Of a stretch of 64,000 bases of DNA, positions 1-9,365 are shown in pieces (the first letter of the stretch is position 1; each line of letters begins with the position of its first letter). A program made the translations under genes and the position numbers. The notes under the pieces were generated by a model, which did not search any database, was not told the origin of the DNA, and worked only from the letters and a program-made list of their open reading frames with translations. The stretch is taken from assembly GCF_010091925.1 (NCBI RefSeq), contig NZ_WVID01000008.1, positions 62,001 to 126,000 on the forward strand. The letters are read 5' to 3'. The stretch comes from Nostoc sp. B(2019). GTDB lineage: Bacteria > Cyanobacteriota > Cyanobacteriia > Cyanobacteriales > Nostocaceae.

Positions 1-26
1 ACTGTGTTTCACTTGAGCTAAAATTT

Positions 27-3000
27 GTTTCAATCCCTAATAGGGATTTTGATTAATTGGAACTCTAGTTAACTGGAGGGTGTGATAGTTTAGTGATTAG
101 TATCTGTTTCAATCCCTAATAGGGATTTTGATTAATTGGAACCTTGATCGCCTCCAAGTTGAGCGTTTTGCGATTGCTGGTAATGGTTTCAATCCCTAAT
201 AGGGATTTTGATTAATTGGAACCAGAAAAGCTCTGCGCTAATAGCAAACCTTGTTCGCTGGGCATTTGTTTCAATCCCTAATAGGGATTTTGATTAATTG
301 GAACAATACATGGCTCACACAAGCCAACACACCAACTAAGTTTCAATCCCTAATAGGGATTTTGATTAATTGGAACAGCAATTCACAGAGGAAGTAGAAA
401 GAGGCTTCACGTTTCAATCCCTAATAGGGATTTTGATTAATTGGAACAGGATCACTACTTCTTACTACGTAATTATTTCTTTGTTTCAATCCCTAATAGG
501 GATTTTGATTAATTGGAACGCGACGGGCGCAAGCGAAATGAGCGATGTAAGTGTTTCAATCCCTAATAGGGATTTTGATTAATTGGAACATTTCCTCGGT
601 GATGATGCACACCCTCCCCAGTGCTTTGTTTCAATCCCTAATAGGGATTTTGATTAATTGGAACGCCACAAAAATGAAGGAACAGAATCAATCATAGGTT
701 TCAATCCCTAATAGGGATTTTGATTAATTGGAACAAGACGGGATTGCCGCTGGGCATAAAAGTTTGAATGTTTCAATCCCTAATAGGGATTTTGATTAAT
801 TGGAACCAGCGACAGCCGCGGGTGAAAGAGAAATCAGTAACCTTATGTTTCAATCCCTAATAGGGATTTTGATTAATTGGAACCAATATTGAAAACAGGT
901 TGCCCTGTTGAATTCTGAGTTTCAATCCCTAATAGGGATTTTGATTAATTGGAACAATCAAACTGACCTAGTCAATAACCTTCAGTTTTTCGTTTCAATC
1001 CCTAATAGGGATTTTGATTAATTGGAACATAACTGTAAATACCCACTGCCATAAGGCTTTACGGGTTTCAATCCCTAATAGGGATTTTGATTAATTGGAA
1101 CTTTATGAAAAGACTCTTACTCCCACTGAAAGAGCTGTTTCAATCCCTAATAGGGATTTTGATTAATTGGAACATAAATTAATAATCCCGCGCAACCACT
1201 TACTCATGTTTCAATCCCTAATAGGGATTTTGATTAATTGGAACCTGAAACTATGCGTGCTACAGCCAAAAATCCCGTTTCAATCCCTAATAGGGATTTT
1301 GATTAATTGGAACGGCGTGACCGCTGACTTCTTGAATTGTTCGCAGTGGGTTTCAATCCCTAATAGGGATTTTGATTAATTGGAACTTGAGTAATGTCAG
1401 CAACCCATAACAAACTCGAGTTTCAATCCCTAATAGGGATTTTGATTAATTGGAACTTCTTTGGCTTCACCTTCATGTTCAAACGCCTCTGTTTCAATCC
1501 CTAATAGGGATTTTGATTAATTGGAACACTTAAACGAATTCCGCCCGGATCTTGTGGTTATTGTTTCAATCCCTAATAGGGATTTTGATTAATTGGAACT
1601 TGGTATTCACCAATTCCCTTGATCGTGCTTTTGTAAGTTTCAATCCCTAATAGGGATTTTGATTAATTGGAACAATGTTAAAGGCATACATACCCCCGTA
1701 AATTTAATGTTTCAATCCCTAATAGGGATTTTGATTAATTGGAACTACATACCCCCGTAAATTTAATGACACACGGCATGACAGTTTCAATCCCTAATAG
1801 GGATTTTGATTAATTGGAACTGGTACGAAATTTACCCATTCAAATCGCAGTAACTCGTTTCAATCCCTAATAGGGATTTTGATTAATTGGAACATGTAGC
1901 CATGGCATCCGTATTTCCTGCCTATGGTTTCAATCCCTAATAGGGATTTTGATTAATTGGAACTAATACCATCCATCCGCAAAACAGGCTCCTATAGTAT
2001 CCAAGTTTCAATCCCTAATAGGGATTTTGATTAATTGGAACTTTTGTGATCTTATAAGCAGTGTTAGTTGTGGATGTTTCAATCCCTAATAGGGATTTTG
2101 ATTAATTGGAACCTGGCAAGGGAACGGTGAACGATTCATTCTTCCTTACGTTTCAATCCCTAATAGGGATTTTGATTAATTGGAACACGTATTTATTTCC
2201 TTCCACACTAGGGAATTTCGTGAGTTTCAATCCCTAATAGGGATTTTGATTAATTGGAACGTTCACCGTTCCCTTGCCAGAAGCACCTTGTCCGGGTTTC
2301 AATCCCTAATAGGGATTTTGATTAATTGGAACAAATTCATGGGATTTAGTGTATGGGAGGCTTCTGTTTCAATCCCTAATAGGGATTTTGATTAATTGGA
2401 ACGTAAGGGGTGCTTTTTACTATGTCATAAAATATGTTTCAATCCCTAATAGGGATTTTGATTAATTGGAACCATTTTCTCAAGGATAGCCGATGACATA
2501 ATAGGATGTTTCAATCCCTAATAGGGATTTTGATTAATTGGAACTAAGCATTGCCTGTGCATCTATCAACAACACTAAGTTTCAATCCCTAATAGGGATT
2601 TTGATTAATTGGAACGTAAATAGTACCGATGCCATTATCTAGTCCCGCTGTTTCAATCCCTAATAGGGATTTTGATTAATTGGAACCCTAATGCGGTAAC
2701 AGAAGAATACACCAAGGATGAGTTTCAATCCCTAATAGGGATTTTGATTAATTGGAACCAAGGCTGTATGCGAGATAGAGGGCGTGAGACACATGTTTCA
2801 ATCCCTAATAGGGATTTTGATTAATTGGAACGGTAGATGGTTCCTGTGGTAGAAGATACCTTGAAGTTTCAATCCCTAATAGGGATTTTGATTAATTGGA
2901 ACGTCACCCCTGCGATGCCGATCGTTACCAACTTGGCACGAGTTTCAATCCCTAATAGGGATTTTGATTAATTGGAACACAAACGGATGCTACAAATAAC

Positions 3001-4800
3001 CTCCAGTTTTTCGTTTCAATCCCTAATAGGGATTTTGATTAATTGGAACAAGAGTGTACCCCAGGTACTCGGCATTAGCTAAGGCGTTTCAATCCCTAAT
3101 AGGGATTTTGATTAATTGGAACCATTCACGGGGACACTACCGTCGTACGATACCGTGTTTCAATCCCTAATAGGGATTTTGATTAATTGGAACTGGGATA
3201 CAGCCATTCGATACGCCCTGACATCCGCGTTTCAATCCCTAATAGGGATTTTGATTAATTGGAACTAGTACCTTTACGAGAGTCTTGAGTACAGGGATAT
3301 CTCCGTTTCAATCCCTAATAGGGATTTTGATTAATTGGAACCTTTTACTGTGTCATATTTTATGTCATCTCAAATGTTTCAATCCCTAATAGGGATTTTG
3401 ATTAATTGGAACACACTGACAATTTAATGAAGCGCCATGAGTAATGTTTCAATCCCTAATAGGGATTTTGATTAATTGGAACTCGATCACACTTACGACT
3501 TATGGAAATACTCAAAAGTTTCAATCCCTAATAGGGATTTTGATTAATTGGAACTTGTACAGTACCGGTAGTAGGTAGGGGGTAGGAATTCGTTTCAATC
3601 CCTAATAGGGATTTTGATTAATTGGAACCTATTAGCTCACAAGTTGCAAATACTGCACCTGAGTTTCAATCCCTAATAGGGATTTTGATTAATTGGAACA
3701 ACGAATTCTATAGTGTTGCGCGATATTCGTGATGTTTCAATCCCTAATAGGGATTTTGATTAATTGGAACCCATTCCGGCTTTTGAAATTCCAATCCAAC
3801 TTGATAGTTTCAATCCCTAATAGGGATTTTGATTAATTGGAACATATCGGCTTTCACCTCTGAATAGGAGCCATTAGTAGCTTTAGTTTCAATCCCTAAT
3901 AGGGATTTTGATTAATTGGAACAAGCTATCCCCCCTGCGGGAGAGGCGTATGATTTGTTTCAATCCCTAATAGGGATTTTGATTAATTGGAACTTTAAAC
4001 CCTGCCATTCGTCCGGTGAAGCGTCTGGATCGTAGTTTCAATCCCTAATAGGGATTTTGATTAATTGGAACGCTGGCGGTGCTGTTGCTGAATACCGTTT
4101 TGATGAAATGTTTCAATCCCTAATAGGGATTTTGATTAATTGGAACCAACCCAGTTACAAGCACAAACTGGATCGGGCAACGCGATGTTTCAATCCCTAA
4201 TAGGGATTTTGATTAATTGGAACGAGGGGCGTGAGCAAGCCAAGGTTAGTGCTAATGGTTTCAATCCCTAATAGGGATTTTGATTAATTGGAACATGCCA
4301 GGAAGAATAGATGAAATAGGTAATCGCTATGTTTCAATCCCTAATAGGGATTTTGATTAATTGGAACGTTCTCTGCACCTAGAATGCCTTGCAAAACACC
4401 GCTGTTTCAATCCCTAATAGGGATTTTGATTAATTGGAACCATACACGCATGAAAATTAACGAATTCTCAGAACTGTTTCAATCCCTAATAGGGATTTTG
4501 ATTAATTGGAACTGCTCCCTTCTGTTTTTAATCCAAATGAGTTAATGGTTTCAATCCCTAATAGGGATTTTGATTAATTGGAACCTTCTTAACAATTTCA
4601 CCGCAGCTAGAGCATTCTTGTTTCAATCCCTAATAGGGATTTTGATTAATTGGAACTATTAGATAAGTTGATAAGTTTACGTTCTCCTACTAGTTTCAAT
4701 CCCTAATAGGGATTTTGATTAATTGGAACCTTGATATCCTGCCAAGTCGTGGAAAAATTTGCGGTTTCAATCCCTAATAGGGATTTTGATTAATTGGAAC
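27..4800 (-). CRISPR. Type I-D CRISPR array, 66 repeats, truncated by the window edge
   Basis: I count 66 copies of a 37-bp repeat, first at 27-63 and last at 4764-4800, separated by 65 spacers of 32-45 bp. Bases 1-26 are part of a further spacer, so the array continues to the left. All copies look identical by eye. On the plus strand the repeat begins GTTTCAATCCCTAATAGGGA and ends ATTAATTGGAAC. On the minus strand it ends ATTGAAAC, the usual 5' handle of cyanobacterial crRNAs, so transcription is leftward, in line with the adjacent cas genes. The inner palindrome AATCCCT/AGGGATT would form the Cas6 stem. Newest spacers should be near 4764. Open reading frames inside the array are only translations of the repeat. 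Confidence 0.98.
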
Positions 4801-5068
4801 GGCGGGAGCCTCAAAGGCAAGCTATATTTAGTTTTCAAGGTGCGGTTGCGCGATTCAAGAGCAATCATAGCATTAGAAAAATTGCTTGGGAAGAGAGCGG
4901 GAAAAGTGTGAAGGCTTAAACCCTGTTTTTGTAAGCATTTCAGAGATTGCGCGGATGAGGAATAGGTTAATAGTAGGCTGAAATCCTTGCTAGGCTTGGG
5001 ATAGAAGGACTTTTTTTAGGCTATGAAATTTGTACACCTACCCTTCCGCGCATTTGTCATACAGGAAT
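4801..5068 (-). promoter_or_regulatory. CRISPR leader between cas2 and the array
   Basis: This 268-bp non-coding stretch lies between the end of cas2 and the first (leader-proximal) repeat. Read on the minus strand it is AT-rich next to the array, with ACCTTGAAAACTAAATATAG about 20-40 bases before the first repeat. Leaders normally carry the array promoter and the integration anchor for Cas1-Cas2. The assignment rests on position and orientation. I could not fix a promoter with well-spaced -35 and -10 boxes. Confidence 0.75.
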
Positions 5069-5356
5069 CTAACCAGAAGGGGACTCGGCAAAGAAAATTG
5101 TTTCGTCTCGTGGCTGTTCTCCGCCAATACGTTCGACTTTCCCCTGACAACAGCCACAAAGAAAGTAAAAACGCACGCTGTCTGTGTCGGGTTTAATCAG
5201 TTTGGCTAAACGCGATCGCAGTTTAGCATACTGGGTAGAAGTCAAATCGCACTCAAACACACTCAGTTGCATCCACTGACCATAAGACTTGAGAACAGAA
5301 TGGATTTTTGTACGACGCTTATCTTCTGGAATGTCGTAGCTGACAACAATATACAT
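5069..5356 (-). CDS. cas2: CRISPR-associated endonuclease Cas2
   Basis: A 95-residue protein of normal Cas2 length with the ferredoxin-like start MYIVVSYDIPEDKRR, in which the aspartate after YxxSY is the conserved metal-binding residue. Cas2 dimers bridge two Cas1 dimers in the complex that integrates new spacers. It is the last gene of the leftward cas operon, 56 bp after cas1, and lies directly before the leader. This cas1-cas2-leader-array order is the standard adaptation arrangement. Confidence 0.97.
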   Translation of the reverse strand: MYIVVSYDIPEDKRRTKIHSVLKSYGQWMQLSVFECDLTSTQYAKLRSRLAKLIKPDTDSVRFYFLCGCCQGKVERIGGEQPRDETIFFAESPSG

Positions 5357-5412
5357 GGAGAGGAAGGATAGGGAAGTGGGGAAAGCAAGGGGAGCAAATA
5401 ATTAATGACAAA

Positions 5413-6417
5413 TTACTTGAGAACTAAGGGCGGATATTTATCAATTTCATTCATCAGATACTTACCTAATAACCTCGCTTGAATTTCAAAGGCTTCTTGA
5501 TAAGTGCATTTGTGTCCCATGACTGGATGTTTAAAATCCGATTGTTTCTTTTGTTCGTAAGCGCGAAGAAATGTATGCAGTCCTTCTTTGGTTAAAAACA
5601 CAGCACCACTTAGAGGTTCGGTGGTAAAATCGTTTAGGGTGAGCGATCGCTTATTAATTAGTGACAGCACTACAGCATCCACTATTAAAGGGCGAAATTC
5701 TTCCATTAAGTCCAAGGCTAGGGATGGTCTACCGTAACGCTCAACGTGTAAATATCCTAAATAAGGATCAAAACCAACAATATTTACCGCGCTTTGCACA
5801 TCGTGACGTAGCAATGAATACCCAAAACTCAAAAGAGCATTTATAGGGTCGGTTGGTGGACGGCGGCGTCTGGCTTCAAATTGAAATTCTGAGGTTTTGA
5901 TTAGCTGGTTAAAACAACCAAAATAAGCTGCACTACCAGATCCTTCTAAGCCTCTGAGGGAATCAATACTGCTAGTCTTGTCTATAGGTGCGATCGCGTG
6001 TTCGAGTCGAGTGATATTATTACTCAGAGAAAGATGAGGATATTCTCGCTGGGTGCGAAGTAAAGTATGGCGGTAATTTTTCAATTTACCCCGTACAAAA
6101 CCTCTAACTAAATGTATCGCTGGTTGTGATTCTCCTATTGCTTGCCATTGGGCTTTACGAACAAAAATATTTTTGGTAACTTCTGGTTCTAAACGCCCTA
6201 AATATTTTCCATTTTGTGTGAGAAAAGTTAAACAAATGTGGCGTTTTAAAAGTTCATCAAGGACGGCGGGAGAAACAGTAGCTCGACCTAGTACTACAAT
6301 TCCCTCTATTTTAATTAGGGGGACATCCAAGATAGTTTTTTTATCAGCTTTGACGGTGAGACGCTCGTCAACTTTGCCGATAAAAGCATCGGTTTGTGTT
6401 ATGTAAACTGTTCCCAT
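5413..6417 (-). CDS. cas1: CRISPR-associated integrase Cas1, type I-D
   Basis: A 334-residue Cas1, the metal-dependent integrase that inserts prespacers at the leader end of the array. The catalytic set is visible: Glu158 in LRGLEGSGS, His224 in YLHVERYG, and Asp236/Glu239 in LALDLMEEFRP. The N-terminal part is the beta-rich dimerisation domain, the C-terminal part the helical catalytic domain. It sits between cas4 and cas2, so adaptation here is probably Cas4-assisted. No truncation or missing key residue is seen. Confidence 0.97.
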   Translation of the reverse strand: MGTVYITQTDAFIGKVDERLTVKADKKTILDVPLIKIEGIVVLGRATVSPAVLDELLKRHICLTFLTQNGKYLGRLEPEVTKNIFVRKAQWQAIGESQPAIHLVRGFVRGKLKNYRHTLLRTQREYPHLSLSNNITRLEHAIAPIDKTSSIDSLRGLEGSGSAAYFGCFNQLIKTSEFQFEARRRRPPTDPINALLSFGYSLLRHDVQSAVNIVGFDPYLGYLHVERYGRPSLALDLMEEFRPLIVDAVVLSLINKRSLTLNDFTTEPLSGAVFLTKEGLHTFLRAYEQKKQSDFKHPVMGHKCTYQEAFEIQARLLGKYLMNEIDKYPPLVLK

Positions 6418-6472
6418 TTTTAATTTTCCTAGTAATAGTTGGTTTGGCGAATCATATTCGCCAGGGAATGAT

Positions 6473-7066
6473 TTAATTTACTTCTTGATAACTTTTTACT
6501 TTATCAGTTGCTTTAGGTAAACATTGCGAATAAAGACTGCATCCTTGGCAGCATTTGCTGTAAACTGGTTTTGGCATTATTCCTGTTTCGAGGATATTTG
6601 TTACAGATTGAATTGTCGCGATCGCACCTTGCCGTAACTCTGCATTAATCTCTACTAATTGACGTTGATGAGAGTGAGCATAATAGATATATCCAGTAGT
6701 AACAGGTTGTGCTGTCATCTCTTCCAAACATAAAGCTTGAGCGCAGACTTGCAACTCATCGTTATCCCATTCGCCTTTACGTCCTCGTTTGTATTCCACT
6801 GGATAAACCTGACCAGATTCCGCTTCAATTAAGTCAGATTTTCCGATTAGTTTGTATTGCTCAGACTTTAACCAAATTGCCCGAATTTGCCAAGTTTCTC
6901 CTCGCTGTCCATCGCCTGTAGTATGAACGCGATCGTGTAAAGTTGTACCTTCAATTGTGTATTGATTATCGCTAAATTCGCCTGCACAAAACATCCGCCA
7001 ACACCGATGCGGACAATAGGCATATTGATTCAATGCCGCAATAGGAATATATTCGATTTCATTCAT
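6473..7066 (-). CDS. cas4: CRISPR-associated exonuclease Cas4
   Basis: A 197-residue RecB-like nuclease with an iron-sulfur cluster. Cys17, Cys21 and Cys26 lie near the N-terminus (YAYCPHRCW) and a second cysteine group lies at residues 172-182, giving the usual 1+3 cluster ligands. The nuclease motif is in the stretch GKSDLIEAESGQ followed by VEYKRG, then the QxxxY-like helix QVCAQALCLEEM. Cas4 trims prespacers and selects those with a correct PAM. It follows cas6 by 21 bp and precedes cas1 by 55 bp. Confidence 0.95.
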   Translation of the reverse strand: MNEIEYIPIAALNQYAYCPHRCWRMFCAGEFSDNQYTIEGTTLHDRVHTTGDGQRGETWQIRAIWLKSEQYKLIGKSDLIEAESGQVYPVEYKRGRKGEWDNDELQVCAQALCLEEMTAQPVTTGYIYYAHSHQRQLVEINAELRQGAIATIQSVTNILETGIMPKPVYSKCCQGCSLYSQCLPKATDKVKSYQEVN

Positions 7067-7087
7067 AAATTTATATCTTTGTTAAAG

Positions 7088-7933
7088 TTACGGATAATAC
7101 AGACGGCGTGCCATGCCCATACCCATTGGTGTTTTACGACCAATTCCCGCATATAAAGCAAAGTCAGCTAAGGCATTAATTTGCTTGATTTGTATCGGTT
7201 CAATTTCTCCTAAAACCCGATAGCTAACTTCTCCGAGAATGCCAATAAATTTACTGCGGGAGTCAGCTAATATTTCTGTATGAATGTTGATAAAAGATGG
7301 AAAAATTGACTCAATAGCAATATGTGAAAATTCGATACCGCTGTATTTGTTCCATCGTGAAAGCAGAGAGTTAAAGACAGATTCCCTGGTAGGGAGAGTA
7401 GTATCATACTGTCCTTGACGGAAGGCGGTGGGTGTGCAGAAGTTAAAGTGAATAGTGCGATGGCTCTCGCTAGCTTCCTCGTATAATTGAGCGTAGGTGC
7501 TAGCATTTGCCCAAGGTTGAATAGATTGGGGTGTGCCTTGAATGCTGGTAATATATAAATCAGCCGGGCCAAGATGCCAAGGGTGACTTGGATTAAGATT
7601 TAACCACAGTTGAGTAAGTTTGCCAAATAAACTATCGTCTAATAAAGAGATGCGCCACCAACAAGGTGTCCCGGTGGGGATGGGTTGTTGATGTTCCCAT
7701 TGCAATTTAGATCCCCCTTTACCACCCTTCAAAAGGGGGGAGTTTGTATTACTAATTTGCAAGGGAGAGAGAGTAAAAGCCTTATCTGCGGTAGAATCAT
7801 GCAAGCGATCGCCTAATTCTTTATCTACAGAGCTAACAAGGGTTAAAAATAGAGCGTGGAGATGTCTACCAGTGAGAAACTGTGGTGGAATAGGCGATTG
7901 AGGTAGCAAATTCAACACTAAGCTATGAGGCAT
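7088..7933 (-). CDS. cas6: CRISPR repeat endoribonuclease Cas6
   Basis: A 281-residue Cas6, which cuts the repeat stem to release crRNAs. The C-terminus carries the glycine-rich RNA-binding signature GIGRKTPMGMGMARRL. I place the start at 7933 (MPHSLVLNLLPQ). A further upstream in-frame ATG at 8011 would add 26 residues lying entirely inside the preceding oxygenase gene. The first codons overlap the 3' end of that gene by 11 bp, so the two are probably translationally coupled. A palindromic repeat sits in frame at about residues 64-74 (see 7711-7743), giving the segment NSPLLKGGKGGSK, which is unlike the rest of the protein. Confidence 0.93.
   Translation of the reverse strand: MPHSLVLNLLPQSPIPPQFLTGRHLHALFLTLVSSVDKELGDRLHDSTADKAFTLSPLQISNTNSPLLKGGKGGSKLQWEHQQPIPTGTPCWWRISLLDDSLFGKLTQLWLNLNPSHPWHLGPADLYITSIQGTPQSIQPWANASTYAQLYEEASESHRTIHFNFCTPTAFRQGQYDTTLPTRESVFNSLLSRWNKYSGIEFSHIAIESIFPSFINIHTEILADSRSKFIGILGEVSYRVLGEIEPIQIKQINALADFALYAGIGRKTPMGMGMARRLYYP
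7711..7743. repeat. C-rich palindromic repeat inserted in frame in cas6
   Basis: The sequence ATCCCCCTTTACCACCCTTC followed by AAAAGGGGGGAGT can fold on itself (CCCCCTTT against AAAGGGGG). Elements of this form are common between genes in Nostoc relatives. Here one lies within cas6 with the reading frame kept, encoding SPLLKGGKGGSK. Confidence 0.6.
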
Positions 7934-8543
7934 ATTTTCTTTTCTTAGTTGTAGACTGAGTGCTTCTTGACTCGACAGTAAACTCTGGAATTTCCTGGAG
8001 TTCAGCCTCACTCAAACTATACTGTTCACAAACTAAACTCAAGCGATTTCCTGGAGTTTTGACAGCGTTGACAGAATGAGTTAAATCACCTTGGAAATAA
8101 ACTAAAGTATTGAATTGGGGTTTAATTTGTCCAAGTTGACGTTTGTGCGATCTTAATACCAGTTCTCCTCCCTCCATATCTGCTGGTACGCGCACATAAA
8201 GAACGCTGACAAGTGTAGGCGGCTCAATAGTTTTGCAGTAGGAACGCAGCGAGCGATCAATATGTGGATCAACGCGGGAGCCTTCTTTTAGCTGTAAAGG
8301 ATTGAGGTAAAATGCATTACAATTCGGCTGGAGAGCTAAATCTAAGTAAGGTTTGAAGTAGGGGAATTGTTGCTCTACTTGTGGTAATCCAGAACGTTGA
8401 AACACCACCGAAAAGCCTTTAGTGGCGACAAAATCGCGGTTGAGGTTGTTGATAGCAAAATAAGAACAAGCTTGGATTTCTCCCCACAAGTTATTTAAGT
8501 AATCGCTGGGGAAGGCGTTGGGTTGTTGCTGATAGTGTTTCAC
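7923..8543 (-). CDS. 2OG-Fe(II) oxygenase (prolyl-hydroxylase-like) inside the cas operon
   Basis: A 206-residue protein with the double-stranded beta-helix signature of 2-oxoglutarate, iron-dependent dioxygenases. His94 and Asp96 form the HxD pair in VDPHIDRS, the distal iron ligand is His156 in GDLTHSVNAV, and Arg167 in PGNRLSL is placed to bind the 2OG carboxylate. The family hydroxylates proteins, nucleic acids or small molecules; the substrate here is unknown. It lies between csc1 (114 bp upstream) and cas6 (11-bp overlap), on the same strand, so it is almost certainly co-transcribed with the I-D effector genes. The C-terminal tail (SRSTQSTTKKRKYAS) is basic and probably disordered. Confidence 0.88.
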   Translation of the reverse strand: MKHYQQQPNAFPSDYLNNLWGEIQACSYFAINNLNRDFVATKGFSVVFQRSGLPQVEQQFPYFKPYLDLALQPNCNAFYLNPLQLKEGSRVDPHIDRSLRSYCKTIEPPTLVSVLYVRVPADMEGGELVLRSHKRQLGQIKPQFNTLVYFQGDLTHSVNAVKTPGNRLSLVCEQYSLSEAELQEIPEFTVESRSTQSTTKKRKYAS

Positions 8544-8657
8544 GATAGATGTGGGGAGCGTACAGAATTAACAGGGGTTAAAAATTGTAACGTAATTTGT
8601 GACTGGACGCTAGAACCTGCGAAAAATAAAAAACGTAGTAAAGGTTTTAGGAAGTGA

Positions 8658-9365
8658 TTAGTTCCGAAAACGATATTCTATCCGAACTGGAATTTTTAAG
8701 TTTTGAATGCCATCAAATTGATAGTATTGCCCTCGCATTTGGACATTCTGAATTAAGCTAACTGGAGGCATATTCACAACATCATAGCTAATCACTTGAT
8801 TGGTGAACATCACATCTAACGGATTTAATGGATGTGTACAAGTGAATATACCTTCAGAAATTTTATGTTTCGGTAATGGTTCTACTGTCACTTCAGCCTT
8901 GCTCATCCATTTACCCAAGCGAATCCACTTTGGTAGTTTGAGTTCTTTTTGGGAGATGACAAAAAACTCAAATATACTTTCTGCTGCTATTTCTTTCGCT
9001 CTCCCAAAGCTAGGAATATTTTTCTGTGTTTTCTCCATTTCAACGTGGTAGTTGTTGTTAGCATACTTCCAGGTGTTGAGGATAGAAGAATGATTGAGCG
9101 ATCGCGCCGGAGTTACGTAAATTTCCTGTTGATTGAGTGGCGTTAAATGCTCCTCATATTTTGGCACTTGTTCGGGGCAAAAATAGCGATAGGAATGTTC
9201 TTCAGCAACGGTAGTAGAGTAGATTTGGCTATCAACTAAACCCAGTGCATAACAGAGAGCATAATTGTGAATTATTGGCTCTGTTTCATACAATCGCCCG
9301 ATTTCACGAGTTGCGTAATAAAGGCTGTCATGTAGTTCTATTTGACAGCGATAAATTAACACCAT
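8658..9365 (-). CDS. csc1: Type I-D effector subunit Csc1 (Cas5d)
   Basis: A 235-residue Csc1, the Cas5-like subunit that caps the 5' handle of the crRNA in the type I-D effector. The start MVLIYRCQIELHDSLYYATR and the end KIPVRIEYRFRN match the family layout I know. Its first base overlaps the last base of the csc2 stop region at 9365 (a TAATG junction), which indicates translational coupling. Family assignment also rests on position next to csc2 and cas10d. Confidence 0.93.
   Translation of the reverse strand: MVLIYRCQIELHDSLYYATREIGRLYETEPIIHNYALCYALGLVDSQIYSTTVAEEHSYRYFCPEQVPKYEEHLTPLNQQEIYVTPARSLNHSSILNTWKYANNNYHVEMEKTQKNIPSFGRAKEIAAESIFEFFVISQKELKLPKWIRLGKWMSKAEVTVEPLPKHKISEGIFTCTHPLNPLDVMFTNQVISYDVVNMPPVSLIQNVQMRGQYYQFDGIQNLKIPVRIEYRFRN

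Noticed and set aside
370-2395. Open frames of about 70 codons inside the CRISPR array
   Set aside because: They are translations of consecutive repeats and spacers and all share the same repeat-derived segments.
2403-3375. Similarity of the spacers at 2403-2435 and 3342-3375
   Set aside because: Only about 15 AT-rich bases agree, too little to call a shared target.
1-4800. Self-targeting spacers against the rest of this window
   Set aside because: I saw none by eye, but this was not a computed search.
7934-8011. Longer start for cas6
   Set aside because: The extra 26 residues lie wholly in the oxygenase gene and do not look like a Cas6 N-terminus.
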